Below are positions 19,363 through 27,734 of a DNA stretch of 63,749 nt, piece by piece. Position 1 is the stretch's first letter. Every line of letters starts with the position of its first letter. The DNA comes from Verrucomicrobiota bacterium. GTDB lineage: Bacteria > Verrucomicrobiota > Verrucomicrobiia > Chthoniobacterales > UBA10450. The notes under the pieces were generated by a model. That model saw only the letters and a list, made by a program, of their open reading frames with translations, did not search any database and had not been told where the DNA came from. A program made the position numbers and the translations under genes. Location: the NCBI GenBank assembly GCA_003218375.1, contig QHNH01000026.1:2840-66588 (forward strand). Direction: 5' to 3'.

Positions 19363-19371
19363 GGTAAGCGA

Positions 19372-20985
19372 CTATTCGCATTCGCACACGATCCGGAAGC
19401 CGAGATCGTTGCAGGAATAATTCGGGACGTTTGAGTTGCGGGTGGTCGCCCGCAAGCTGTTGAAGCGCGACTTCCAACTGCCGCCGCGCAGGACGCGCTT
19501 CGATCCGGCCGTCGGCCCATGCGGGTTCACTTTCGCAATGCCGCGATAAGGCTCGAAAAAGTCCAGGCACCATTCCCAGACGTTCCCGGCCATGTCTTCG
19601 ACCCCAAACGGGCTGGCACCGAACGGGAACGCGCCCACCGGCGAACTTTCCGGATAACCGTCGTTGATCTCCCGGTCGCTCCAGGCGAAGACGGTGTTTC
19701 GGTCCGCGAAATTCGCCAGGTCGCCGCGATGCTCGTGATTTCCCCACGGGTATTTGCGCCCGTCCGTGCCTCGTGCCCCGTACTCCCACTCGGCTTCGGT
19801 GGGCAGCCGGTATTTCTTGCGCTCCCGGGTCGATAGCCATTGGCAATATTTGATCGCCTCGAGGCTGCTGACGTAAACAACTGGATGGCGATCCCCCGCG
19901 CCGGGTGCGCGTTTGCGTCCGTGGCTGGGATCGAACTGCTCGTATTCAGCGTTCGTGATCAGATGGCGGGACATGTAAAATTTGCTGAGCGTTACTTTCG
20001 TGAGTGGTCGTTCCGTCGGGCCGGAATCCGCCGCGTCGCTGCCCATGATGAATTCGCCGGAAGGAATGAAGAACATCTGGTCCCCGAGCGAGTTCACGTA
20101 GTTCGCGAAACGTTGACGATCCGCATCCGGGTTCGGCGCAGCGACTGGCGCGGCAACCGGAGCCGCGTGGCCGTTGATCGCCGCTTTGATCGGCTGATGA
20201 ACAACCGTCACGCGCGTTGGCTCCAACGCTTCCGGGTCCAACATCTTGTCGGCTTCCTCGAGATAAAGATCGACCAGCTCTTCGGCTTCCGTGGCGTCGA
20301 TGCCGAGGTTCTCGGCCATGTTGACGAAAGCGTCGCGCGTGTCGTCGGCCATGCCGTCGGTGTCCAGGCCGCTCAACCGCAGCATGCGCATGAAATCTTC
20401 CTTTGGATCGAGCGACTTCTGGCGGCGCGGCCGGGCTTCGCGCGGCGCCTGAACCGGAGCAGCAGCTACCGCGGCGACGCGTTGCGCACCGCTGTCTTTC
20501 AATTCCGCGTCGATATAGCTGGCGATTTGTTCCTCGCTCAATCCGTGCTCGGCGCCGAAGCGATGCAGATTTTTTTCTTCTTCGGCCGTCAACACGCCAT
20601 CAGCCAGGGCAAACGTCAGGTATTTATGGAATTCAATGACCGCCTGCTCGTTGGCTTGCGCCGCCAATTCCGAATCGACTTGCTGGCGGCGGGCCGGATC
20701 GAGCAATTCGACGCGCGCTTCCGTGAGGTAGCGCGACGATTCATCGAGGCCCGGCCGGAGGATTTGGGCGAGCGGATTGCTCGGCTGGTTCTTGAGCGGA
20801 AGCTTTTTCTGCCACCACCGCATCAGCTCGCGGCAATGCTGCTCGATCAGCTCGTTGCTCGGGTTCGCGCGCGGATCGAGGCAGAGCCGCTCGTAAAAAT
20901 TCGGCGACTTGTATTTGCTCCAGCCGTCCCATTTGTATGGATCGTCCGGAAGCGGAACGGGAAAGCTTCCCTCCAGTTGCATCAT
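19372..20985 (-). CDS. J-like N-terminal region fused to a SUMF1 (FGE-like) domain
   Basis: The 537-residue product has an N-terminal part (about 1-110) that looks J-domain-related, including SPNFYERLCLDP and DESSRYLTEARVELLDPA, the latter close to the end-of-J-domain wording of DnaJ-like proteins. A middle acidic helical region (about 120-260) follows. From about residue 290 comes a SUMF1/FGE-sulfatase domain: FIPSGEFIMGSDAADSG, YRLPTEAEWEYGARG, DMAGNVWEWCLDFF, VLRGGSW and NDLGFRIVCE. The two copper-binding cysteines of true formylglycine-generating enzymes are absent (NSLRATTRNS at that place), so sulfatase activation is unlikely. The start is 1 bp after the Hsp70 stop, and a role as Hsp70 partner is inferred. 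Confidence 0.78.
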   Translation of the reverse strand: MMQLEGSFPVPLPDDPYKWDGWSKYKSPNFYERLCLDPRANPSNELIEQHCRELMRWWQKKLPLKNQPSNPLAQILRPGLDESSRYLTEARVELLDPARRQQVDSELAAQANEQAVIEFHKYLTFALADGVLTAEEEKNLHRFGAEHGLSEEQIASYIDAELKDSGAQRVAAVAAAPVQAPREARPRRQKSLDPKEDFMRMLRLSGLDTDGMADDTRDAFVNMAENLGIDATEAEELVDLYLEEADKMLDPEALEPTRVTVVHQPIKAAINGHAAPVAAPVAAPNPDADRQRFANYVNSLGDQMFFIPSGEFIMGSDAADSGPTERPLTKVTLSKFYMSRHLITNAEYEQFDPSHGRKRAPGAGDRHPVVYVSSLEAIKYCQWLSTRERKKYRLPTEAEWEYGARGTDGRKYPWGNHEHRGDLANFADRNTVFAWSDREINDGYPESSPVGAFPFGASPFGVEDMAGNVWEWCLDFFEPYRGIAKVNPHGPTAGSKRVLRGGSWKSRFNSLRATTRNSNVPNYSCNDLGFRIVCECE

Positions 20986-20986
20986 C

Positions 20987-22561
20987 TTACGCCACGGCGA
21001 TGGCGCCCAGGCCCTTGGTCGCGCGGTCCACTTCATCCGGCGCGAGACCGGTGTTGCGTTCGATTCTCACCTTCGCCTGGTTGCCCGAAGCGTTGACGGC
21101 GACTTCGAGCACCTGGTTGGCGTTGTATTCGTAAGTTAGCTCGACCGGGGAACCCTTCGGCAGGAACGCGGGTAACTCGACATCGCACAACCCAAGCGGC
21201 GTGCACTCGGCCGGCAGCGTGCTTTCGCCTTCGACGATCCGCACCACGGCGCGCTGCATGTTCGCGCTGGCGGTGCCGAATGAATTGCGTGCCGTCGCCG
21301 GGATCGCCGTCATTTTGCGGATCATGGGGAAAACGTATTCCTCGAGGTGCGCTTCATCCCAGAGTACGACACCGAGTGTGTGCGAAGTGATATTGGTCAC
21401 CTGGATGAGTCCGCCTTCGCGCGACGAGAATTGCTGCCGGGTATTTTCTGAAACGGTCTTCTCTCCGGTGGTTTCTTCCTCTTTCAGCAATGACAAAATT
21501 CCCTGGATCGCCGCGCCGACCGCAACCGCTTCATCCGGATTCACATCGTCCACCAGTGGCACGGGCGAAAGACCCGCCACCATCTCGCGCACCATCGGCA
21601 TCCGCGTCATGCCGCCGACGAGCAGCACCTTGTCGATCTCGCTCCATTCCATCCGCGCTTCCTGGAGCACCATCTCGCAAATCGTTTTGCACTTCTCGAC
21701 GAGGTGCCGCGTTTTCTGCTCAAATTCTTCCCGGGTCAGCTCGACCTTCACACTCTTGCCGTTGTGGCTGTGAACAATCGCGGTCCGCGGCCGGCTCGAG
21801 AGCTGGATCTTCGCGGCCAGCGCCCGGCTTTGCAGGTCCTGGTAACTTTGCAGATCCAGCAGCGGGTTCTCGCCGTGCGCCCGATCGAATTCTTCCGCCA
21901 CGTGATTCACGATCACGTCATCCCAGTCCTTGCCGCCGAGTCGGTGGTCACCGTTGGTCGCCAGCATTTGGATTCCCTGCCCCTCGATCCGCATGATGGT
22001 GACGTCGAACGTGCCCCCGCCCAAATCGAAGACGAAAACCGTCTGGTCTTCGTCGAGTTTGTCGAGACCGTAAGCCACGGCGGCGGCGGTCGGTTCGTTG
22101 ATGATCTGGAGAACGTTGAGCCCGGCCAGTTGTCCCGAGGTTATTGTCGCCGTCCGTTCGGCGTCGTTAAAATAGGCCGGCACCGTGATGACCGCATCGG
22201 TCACCGGTTCCTTGAGATACTTCTCCGCATCCGCCTTCAGCTTGCGCAAAATCAGGGCCGAAAGTTCCTCCGCCGAATAAATCTTCCCGTTGAATTCGCG
22301 CTGAAATTGCCCCTTCGGTTTGCCCATCTCGCGCTTCACGAAATCCACGATCCGTTCCGCTTCCGCGACCGCGTTGTTCTTGGCCAGGCTGCCGACGATT
22401 ACGCTCGGGCCATCGAACAGGATCACGGAAGGAGTGAGCCGCTCGCTTTCGCGATTCGGAATGATTTGCGGTTTGCCGTAGGGATCGATATGGGCCACGG
22501 CGCAGAACGTCGTGCCGAGATCGATTCCGATTACTTTTCGTCGAGTTAGGGATGGAGTCAT
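20987..22561 (-). CDS. Hsp70 family chaperone, short form
   Basis: The 524-residue protein has a complete Hsp70 ATPase domain: VIGIDLGTTFCAVAHID, AVITVPAYFNDAERTAT, INEPTAAAVAYGLDK, VFDLGGGTFDVTIM and VLLVGGMTRMPMV. The substrate-binding beta domain (TSHTLGVVL, ELPAFLPKGSPVELTY, EVAVNASGNQAKVRI) follows, but it stops about 110 residues short of DnaK, so most of the alpha-helical lid is missing. The start is taken at MTPSLTRRKVIG; the open frame upstream has no similarity. It lies between a GrpE-like gene and the J-like/SUMF1 gene, so a dedicated chaperone set is likely. It is not the housekeeping dnaK by length and context. Confidence 0.88.
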   Translation of the reverse strand: MTPSLTRRKVIGIDLGTTFCAVAHIDPYGKPQIIPNRESERLTPSVILFDGPSVIVGSLAKNNAVAEAERIVDFVKREMGKPKGQFQREFNGKIYSAEELSALILRKLKADAEKYLKEPVTDAVITVPAYFNDAERTATITSGQLAGLNVLQIINEPTAAAVAYGLDKLDEDQTVFVFDLGGGTFDVTIMRIEGQGIQMLATNGDHRLGGKDWDDVIVNHVAEEFDRAHGENPLLDLQSYQDLQSRALAAKIQLSSRPRTAIVHSHNGKSVKVELTREEFEQKTRHLVEKCKTICEMVLQEARMEWSEIDKVLLVGGMTRMPMVREMVAGLSPVPLVDDVNPDEAVAVGAAIQGILSLLKEEETTGEKTVSENTRQQFSSREGGLIQVTNITSHTLGVVLWDEAHLEEYVFPMIRKMTAIPATARNSFGTASANMQRAVVRIVEGESTLPAECTPLGLCDVELPAFLPKGSPVELTYEYNANQVLEVAVNASGNQAKVRIERNTGLAPDEVDRATKGLGAIAVA

Positions 22562-22675
22562 TCTGCGGTAAGGAGAAGTGTGGTTTCCAGCACCCAGCCT
22601 AAGTGCAATTTCCATGCCTCCGTCCCGGGGCAGTTCGCGTATTTTTACGGACGACGCGGAGCCCTTTTTCGGCGC

Positions 22676-23392
22676 CTAGGAGAACCGCTTCGCAACTACT
22701 TCTTCCGGCCGTAACACCTGGTCGCGCCAAAGAAACCCGCGCTTTACTCGCATGACGATCCGCCCGTCCTCTTCCGCGTAGTCGGCCGGCTCGAAGCTGA
22801 TCACCCGGTGCAACGCGCGATCGACCGTTTCCTTCGGCTCGATTTCACTAACCTCCATCCGGTGCAGGATTTCCGTCAGGGAATGGATCGCGTTCTCGAG
22901 GTTGTCCCGCCACTGACCGAGCGCGCTACGCTTGCCTTCACTCGCCTCGACTGCGGTCTGGAGTTGCGAGAGCAACCCGCTCAAGTCGTCGAACAAGATC
23001 ACGAGATCGCGAATGAACGGTTTCTGGAGCGATTCGTGCAGGAAATTATCGCGGTACTTGATCAGCTCGTCGTGGAGCGAATCGAAGAGCCGCTGGTTCA
23101 CCGTCTCGGTGTTCCGCAGCGCCACCATGTGCTCATCCATCTTGCGAAGCTGCTCCGCGAAGTCGCTCTTCTCGGCGTTCTCCAGCTTTTCGAGCCGCCC
23201 GAGAACCGCTTGCTCGAAGCTCGTCATCCGCCCATTCAAAGCCCGGAACTCTTCCAGGATCTGGGCGAACTGTTCGCCGCCTCCGTCGCCACTCCCACCG
23301 TTCCCGGGCATTGTCTTCTCGGCTTCCGCGCTCAATTGCTGCATCGCCGAGGCAAACCCATCGGTGATCTTGATCTCCATCGGGCTCTTCAT
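22676..23392 (-). CDS. GrpE-like nucleotide exchange factor for the adjacent Hsp70
   Basis: The 238-residue protein begins with an acidic Gly-rich tail and a long coiled coil (about 40-115), followed by the GrpE-like helix KYRDNFLHESLQKPFIRDLVILFDDL and a C-terminal beta part (VDRALHRVISFEPADYAEEDGRIVMRVKRGFLWRDQVLRPEEVVAKRF is the region; key pieces RGFLWRDQVLRPEEV match the GrpE end). GrpE proteins release ADP from Hsp70. Its ATG overlaps the cobA-hemD stop (ATGA), so it belongs to the heme operon transcript. The 114-bp gap to the Hsp70 gene shows no strong hairpin. Confidence 0.78.
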   Translation of the reverse strand: MKSPMEIKITDGFASAMQQLSAEAEKTMPGNGGSGDGGGEQFAQILEEFRALNGRMTSFEQAVLGRLEKLENAEKSDFAEQLRKMDEHMVALRNTETVNQRLFDSLHDELIKYRDNFLHESLQKPFIRDLVILFDDLSGLLSQLQTAVEASEGKRSALGQWRDNLENAIHSLTEILHRMEVSEIEPKETVDRALHRVISFEPADYAEEDGRIVMRVKRGFLWRDQVLRPEEVVAKRFS

Positions 23393-24906
23393 CGCGCGGA
23401 AAAAAATTTGCGGATCGTTTCAACCAATCCCGGAATGTCATGCCGCCGCGCTTCGATCGCCACTTCGAGCCCGTGGTCGCGCGCCGTCTTCGACGTGATC
23501 GGTCCGATACTGGCGACTTGCATTTGGGCCGGCCACGGCAACCCGAGCGCCAGGAAATTTTCGACTGTGGATGAGCTGGTAAACGTGATCAAATCTGCGC
23601 CTTCCTCCAATAAACGGCGCCGCGCGCCGATATCGTCGCGCGTCTCGGGCACCGTGCGGTAGGCGAATCCTTCGTCCACAATAGCTCCCAAAGCCGACAG
23701 CTGCCTGGGTAGCAAATCCCGCGCCTTCTCTGCCCGCGCGATCAGGACGCGCAGATTTTCCACGCCGCCTTGCTTTCCGAACTCGCGCGCCAGCGATTCG
23801 GCCACAAATTCGTCCGGTTGCAGGTCCACGTGCATGCGAAAATCCTTGATCCGTTGCGCCGTCGCCGGACCGATCGCCGCGATCCGCGCGCCGCCGATCT
23901 CCCGCGCATCGTCGTAGAGCTTGTAGAAAAGATCGAAGAACGCGTTCACGCCGTTTACGCTCGTGAACACGATCCAGTCATAGGCGTGCGCGTCCTGCAC
24001 CAACTCGGCGAACGCCCTCAGGTCCGTCGGCGGCTCGATCCGAATGGTCGGCAGCTCGATCACGTCGGCGCCGAGCCCGCGCAGTTGCTCGGTCAACACG
24101 CCGGCTTGCGTCCGCGTCCGCGTGACGACAATTCGCTTACCGGAAAGCGGCCGGTCTTCGAACCAGTTCAATTCTTCGCGGAGCGTCACGACATCGCCGA
24201 AAACCGCGATCGCCGGCGCGGCGAATCCTGCGGCGGTAACGCGCTCGGCGATGTTCTCCAAGGTGCCGACGAGTGTTTCCTGCCGGCCGGTTGTAGCCCA
24301 TCGAATCAACGCGACCGGCAAATCCTTCCGCATTCCGTTCGCCATTATCTCGCGCGCGATCGCTTCGATGCGCTCGACGCCCATCAACATCACTTGGGTA
24401 CCGCCCAGCTTAGCCATCGCGCCGAAGTCGATTGCGCTCCCGGATTTTTCCGGGTCCTCGTGCCCGGTAAAAAACGTTACGTGCGAATTTTTGCCGCGAT
24501 GCGTAACGGGAATTCCCGCGTAAGCCGGCCCCGCGATCGCGGAGCTGACACCGGGAACAATTTCGAACGACAGTCCGGCTGCCGCCAACGCCTGGGCTTC
24601 TTCCCCGCCGCGCCCGAACAGAAACGGATCGCCGCCTTTCAGCCGAACCACGTTTTTTCCTGCGCGCGTTTTTTCCACGAGCAGAGCATTGATTTCCTCC
24701 TGCGTCATCGTGTGCGCGCCCGCTTTTTTTCCGGCGAAAATCAACTCGGCGTCGTCCGGCGCCCAGCGCAGCGTCTCGGGATTGCAGAGGTAATCGTAAA
24801 CAATGACTTCCGCCTGCTCGATGCACGCCTTCGCTCGCAGGGTCACCAATCCGAGATCGCCCGGGCCCGCGCCGACGAGGAAACATCTTCCTCCTTTTTC
24901 AGCCAT
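23389..24906 (-). CDS. cobA-hemD: Fused uroporphyrinogen-III C-methyltransferase and uroporphyrinogen-III synthase
   Basis: The 505-residue chain is a natural fusion. Residues about 1-245 are a SUMT methyltransferase with FLVGAGPGDLGLVTLRA, VRLKGGDPFLFGRGGEE and GIPVTHRG; residues about 255-505 are HemD, with DWIVFTSVNGVNAFF and DLITFTSSSTVENFLAL. HemD closes hydroxymethylbilane to uroporphyrinogen III, while the methyltransferase starts the siroheme/cobalamin branch. The start is MAEKGGRCFLV at 24906, overlapping the hemC end by 8 bp; the longer open frame is not needed. Such fusions occur in clostridia, actinobacteria and PVC bacteria. Confidence 0.92.
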   Translation of the reverse strand: MAEKGGRCFLVGAGPGDLGLVTLRAKACIEQAEVIVYDYLCNPETLRWAPDDAELIFAGKKAGAHTMTQEEINALLVEKTRAGKNVVRLKGGDPFLFGRGGEEAQALAAAGLSFEIVPGVSSAIAGPAYAGIPVTHRGKNSHVTFFTGHEDPEKSGSAIDFGAMAKLGGTQVMLMGVERIEAIAREIMANGMRKDLPVALIRWATTGRQETLVGTLENIAERVTAAGFAAPAIAVFGDVVTLREELNWFEDRPLSGKRIVVTRTRTQAGVLTEQLRGLGADVIELPTIRIEPPTDLRAFAELVQDAHAYDWIVFTSVNGVNAFFDLFYKLYDDAREIGGARIAAIGPATAQRIKDFRMHVDLQPDEFVAESLAREFGKQGGVENLRVLIARAEKARDLLPRQLSALGAIVDEGFAYRTVPETRDDIGARRRLLEEGADLITFTSSSTVENFLALGLPWPAQMQVASIGPITSKTARDHGLEVAIEARRHDIPGLVETIRKFFSAR

Positions 24907-25816
24907 TAATCGCCTCCCATAATTCCCTCGCCAATTTCTTCGGCGCCGAAGCTTCACCTTCCACTCGAGCCGTGCGCGGTTCAACGCGCGGCGGATCGAA
25001 AACCTGCGCCCGAACGGTCATGCTCGCTCCGGAGATCGCCGCCAGGACTCCGACTGGTGAACCGCAATCACCCTGGAGCAGCCGGAGGAATTCACGTTCG
25101 GCCTCCAGACACAAAAGCGTCTCTGCGTGATTAATCTCCCGGGTAACGTTCCTGCGATCGCGGTCATCGCCCCGCACTTGGAGCGCGATGATCCCTTGTC
25201 CGCCCGCTGGAAGAAATACATCCGCCGACAACGTTTCCGCGCGAAGGGAAACGCTTTCGAATTCAAAAGCACCGCGAGCTAAATCGTAGCCCAGTCGCTC
25301 CAGGCCGGCGCGCGCGAGCACGATCGCCTGCCAGTCGCTCTGCAAAAATTTTCGCAAACGCGTCGGCACGTTTCCGCGCAGCTCCACGATTTCGACTCCG
25401 GGAAATTTCCAACGCAACTGGTGCTGGCGTCGCACGCTTCCAGTCGCAATCGCCCCAGAAGTCTTCAATTGCTTCGTGATCAAAACATCTTCTACCGGAG
25501 CGCGAGGCAGGACGGCGCCCAGCTCCAACTCGGGAGTCATCTCGCTCGGCAAATCTTTCGCGCTATGAACCGCAACATCGATTTCGCCCGCTATCAGTGC
25601 ACGTTCGATTTCGCCCGTGAAAAGACCTTTGCGTCCGGCGCGCGGGTCGATCGGCTCTGCTGTCCGCACATCACCGCGCGTCGAAATAATCTGCGTCACC
25701 ACTTCGAGATCCGGCCATGCTTGTCGGAGCGCCGCCGCGACCATGGCGGTTTGCCTGCGCGCGAGCTCGCTGCCGCGCGAACCGAGAATGATTTTCTGCG
25801 AACCCGGCGCGCTCAT
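24899..25816 (-). CDS. hemC: Porphobilinogen deaminase (hydroxymethylbilane synthase)
   Basis: The 305-residue enzyme joins four porphobilinogens. The catalytic Asp88 is in VAVHSAKDLPSEM, Arg-rich substrate residues are in ATGSVRRQHQL, and Cys251 in LLQGDCGSPVGV is the attachment site of the dipyrromethane cofactor. It overlaps cobA-hemD downstream by 8 bp and follows hemA by 6 bp, so hemA-hemC-cobA/hemD are one transcription unit. Confidence 0.95.
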   Translation of the reverse strand: MSAPGSQKIILGSRGSELARRQTAMVAAALRQAWPDLEVVTQIISTRGDVRTAEPIDPRAGRKGLFTGEIERALIAGEIDVAVHSAKDLPSEMTPELELGAVLPRAPVEDVLITKQLKTSGAIATGSVRRQHQLRWKFPGVEIVELRGNVPTRLRKFLQSDWQAIVLARAGLERLGYDLARGAFEFESVSLRAETLSADVFLPAGGQGIIALQVRGDDRDRRNVTREINHAETLLCLEAEREFLRLLQGDCGSPVGVLAAISGASMTVRAQVFDPPRVEPRTARVEGEASAPKKLARELWEAING

Positions 25817-25822
25817 GAAGCG

Positions 25823-26869
25823 CTACGATTCCGACGCCAGAGCGCCAGGGGCCAGCGACGCTACACGAGAGGCGGCTCCGCCGAAACGCGTCGCAAAATC
25901 CGCGACATGATCGGTAATGATCTTTTCCGCCGCCGCCATTTGTTCGCGCCGCATCGCGAGCGACTGCTCGGCGATCGATTGCAGAGAGTCGATATCGTAC
26001 AGATAAACGCCGTCCATTTCGTTCACTTCCGGCGCGACGTCCCGCGGCACCGCGATATCGATGATGAAGAGTGGCCGGTCGGCCCGGCCCCGAAGCATCG
26101 GCGCCAAAAGTTCCCGAGTCAGGAGCGGTTCGTCCGCCGACGTGGATGAAATCAGGATGTCGATCTCGCGGCATTGCGCGGCCCATTGATCGAACGTGAC
26201 GGCGCGACCCCGGACAAGGACCGCCAGATTTTCGGCCCGCTCGAAAGATCGATTGCTCACCCGAATGTCGCTCACGCCCCGGGAACTCAAAGCGCGCGCC
26301 GTTCGCTCGCTGGTCTCGCCCGCGCCGAGAATGAGCACGCTGCGCTCCCGCAAATCGCCGAAGATTTTTCCAGCGAGCTCCACCGCGACCGAGCCGACCG
26401 AGACCGCGCCGCGGGTGATATCGGTGGTGCTGCGCACTTGCTTCGCAACCCGAAACGCTCGCTGAAAGACACGATGCAACAACGGCCCGGCGTTGCCTGA
26501 GGCGCGAGCGCGCTCATACGCTTTCTTCACCTGCCCGAGGATCTCGGTCTCACCGATCACCATCGAATCCAGCCCGGCGACTACGCGGAAAAGATGCTCG
26601 ACGCAGGCTTCGCCATCGTAGTGATAAAACGCGCCGGCGTTTTCTATTTCCCCCGCGCCACATTTTTGCAGTTCGCGCAGCACCTCTTCGGTCGCGACTG
26701 ATTGCCCGGTCGCCGCGTAAACCTCGACTCGATTGCAGGTCGCCAGCATGAGCGCTTCGCTGCAACGGGCCGCCGTTCGGAACGCGTCCTCGGAGCACCC
26801 GCCGGCGTAACGCTCGCGGGTCTCGACGTTCGCGGTGTGGTGGCTGATGCCGATGCAAAACAGTTTCAT
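25823..26869 (-). CDS. hemA: Glutamyl-tRNA reductase, short form
   Basis: The enzyme reduces glutamyl-tRNA to glutamate-1-semialdehyde, the first step of C5 heme synthesis. It starts MKLFCIGISHHTANVETRER and has catalytic Cys45 in LMLATCNRVEVYA, VVAGLDSMVIGETEILGQVK, and the NADPH domain VLILGAGETSERTARAL. At 348 residues it ends just after the spinal helix (AAAEKIITDHVADF), so the C-terminal dimerisation domain of the about 420-residue E. coli type is missing, as in chlamydial HemA. The start overlaps the preceding stop (TAATG). A longer open frame upstream is only the antisense of nothing: it lies within the ccsA-like gene and is rejected. Confidence 0.92.
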   Translation of the reverse strand: MKLFCIGISHHTANVETRERYAGGCSEDAFRTAARCSEALMLATCNRVEVYAATGQSVATEEVLRELQKCGAGEIENAGAFYHYDGEACVEHLFRVVAGLDSMVIGETEILGQVKKAYERARASGNAGPLLHRVFQRAFRVAKQVRSTTDITRGAVSVGSVAVELAGKIFGDLRERSVLILGAGETSERTARALSSRGVSDIRVSNRSFERAENLAVLVRGRAVTFDQWAAQCREIDILISSTSADEPLLTRELLAPMLRGRADRPLFIIDIAVPRDVAPEVNEMDGVYLYDIDSLQSIAEQSLAMRREQMAAAEKIITDHVADFATRFGGAASRVASLAPGALASES

Positions 26870-27729
26870 TACGACGGTCGATTTTGAGAAACAAAGTTGA
26901 TCGCCCAGAGGACCGAGACCGCCGCGCTGAAGGCGAGGATGCAGAGAGCGGCGATCCGTTTCGGCGCCAGCCGGTGCAGATGACGGCTCTGCAGAATCGT
27001 GCCGTAAAAAATCCAGACCGCGAACGCGCAGATCATTTTCACCCGCGGCAACGGCTCCCCGATAAAGAACCCGCTCACGAGTCCGGCGGTGTAGAGCGCG
27101 AACCCGAGCCAAAGGAGCCGGGTCAGCGCCGAGAAAAGATTCGTGAGCGGCGGCAGATGGTAAAAGATGGAGTGCAACTGGTGCGTCTTCAGTTGCCGTT
27201 CCTGCACGAGGTACATGACGCCGGCGACTCCCGCGAGCGCGAACGCGCCGTAGGCGATCATTGACATCGAGGCATGAAACTCGAGCCACGGGTTCACGTT
27301 CAATCGGACCGGATGCCGGATATCGATCGGGGCGAGAAGCGCGAACGTTTGGATGAGCAGGACCAACGGCGCCGTGAAAGCGCCCATGAGCGACAGCCGG
27401 TAGGCCGGTCCAATCGCCAGATAAATCAACGCCACCGACCAGGCGAGGAAGATAAAAACTTCGAAGAGGTTCGTGATCGGGCAACGCCCCAGAGCATGGC
27501 CGCGAACGGACAGGAACGCGCTCTGGAAAACGAACCCCAGGACTATTGCGAAAAAATTAAATCGGCGCGGCCGGAAAACGCCGTCGCGCAGCGTCGCCAC
27601 GGTATGCGCGACCGCAACCAAGAAACAGACCGTCGAAGCAATGATGAGTTGTCGATCCACCGGCCCGAATTGTAGGGCCGCTTGCGCGCTGGGCAAAGTA
27701 GCTTCTATTCGGGTCAACGGCAGGAACAA
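26869..27729 (-). CDS. CcsA/HemX-like cytochrome c assembly membrane protein
   Basis: The 286-residue polytopic protein has eight hydrophobic segments and the CcsA/HemX pattern: GRCPITNLFEVFIFLAW and NPWLEFHASMSMIAYGAFALAGVAGVMYLVQER are the regions, with the conserved PITNLFE and the His in EFHASMS. HemX next to hemA regulates HemA in Bacillus, while CcsA brings heme to cytochrome c. Either role fits, since the stop overlaps the hemA start (TAATG). It is the first gene of the heme/chaperone operon. Confidence 0.85.
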   Translation of the reverse strand: MFLPLTRIEATLPSAQAALQFGPVDRQLIIASTVCFLVAVAHTVATLRDGVFRPRRFNFFAIVLGFVFQSAFLSVRGHALGRCPITNLFEVFIFLAWSVALIYLAIGPAYRLSLMGAFTAPLVLLIQTFALLAPIDIRHPVRLNVNPWLEFHASMSMIAYGAFALAGVAGVMYLVQERQLKTHQLHSIFYHLPPLTNLFSALTRLLWLGFALYTAGLVSGFFIGEPLPRVKMICAFAVWIFYGTILQSRHLHRLAPKRIAALCILAFSAAVSVLWAINFVSQNRPS

Positions 27730-27734
27730 TCAAG

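Noticed and set aside
19840-21096. 418-codon plus-strand frame over the SUMF1 and Hsp70 genes
   Set aside because: Antisense shadow with no recognisable domain; both minus-strand genes are firmly identified.
23770-24909. 379-codon plus-strand frame over cobA-hemD
   Set aside because: Antisense shadow; composition Arg/His-rich and no motif.
26870-27484. N-terminal extension of hemA into the ccsA-like gene
   Set aside because: HemA proteins begin at MKLFCIGISHHT; the upstream stretch reads the ccsA-like gene out of frame.
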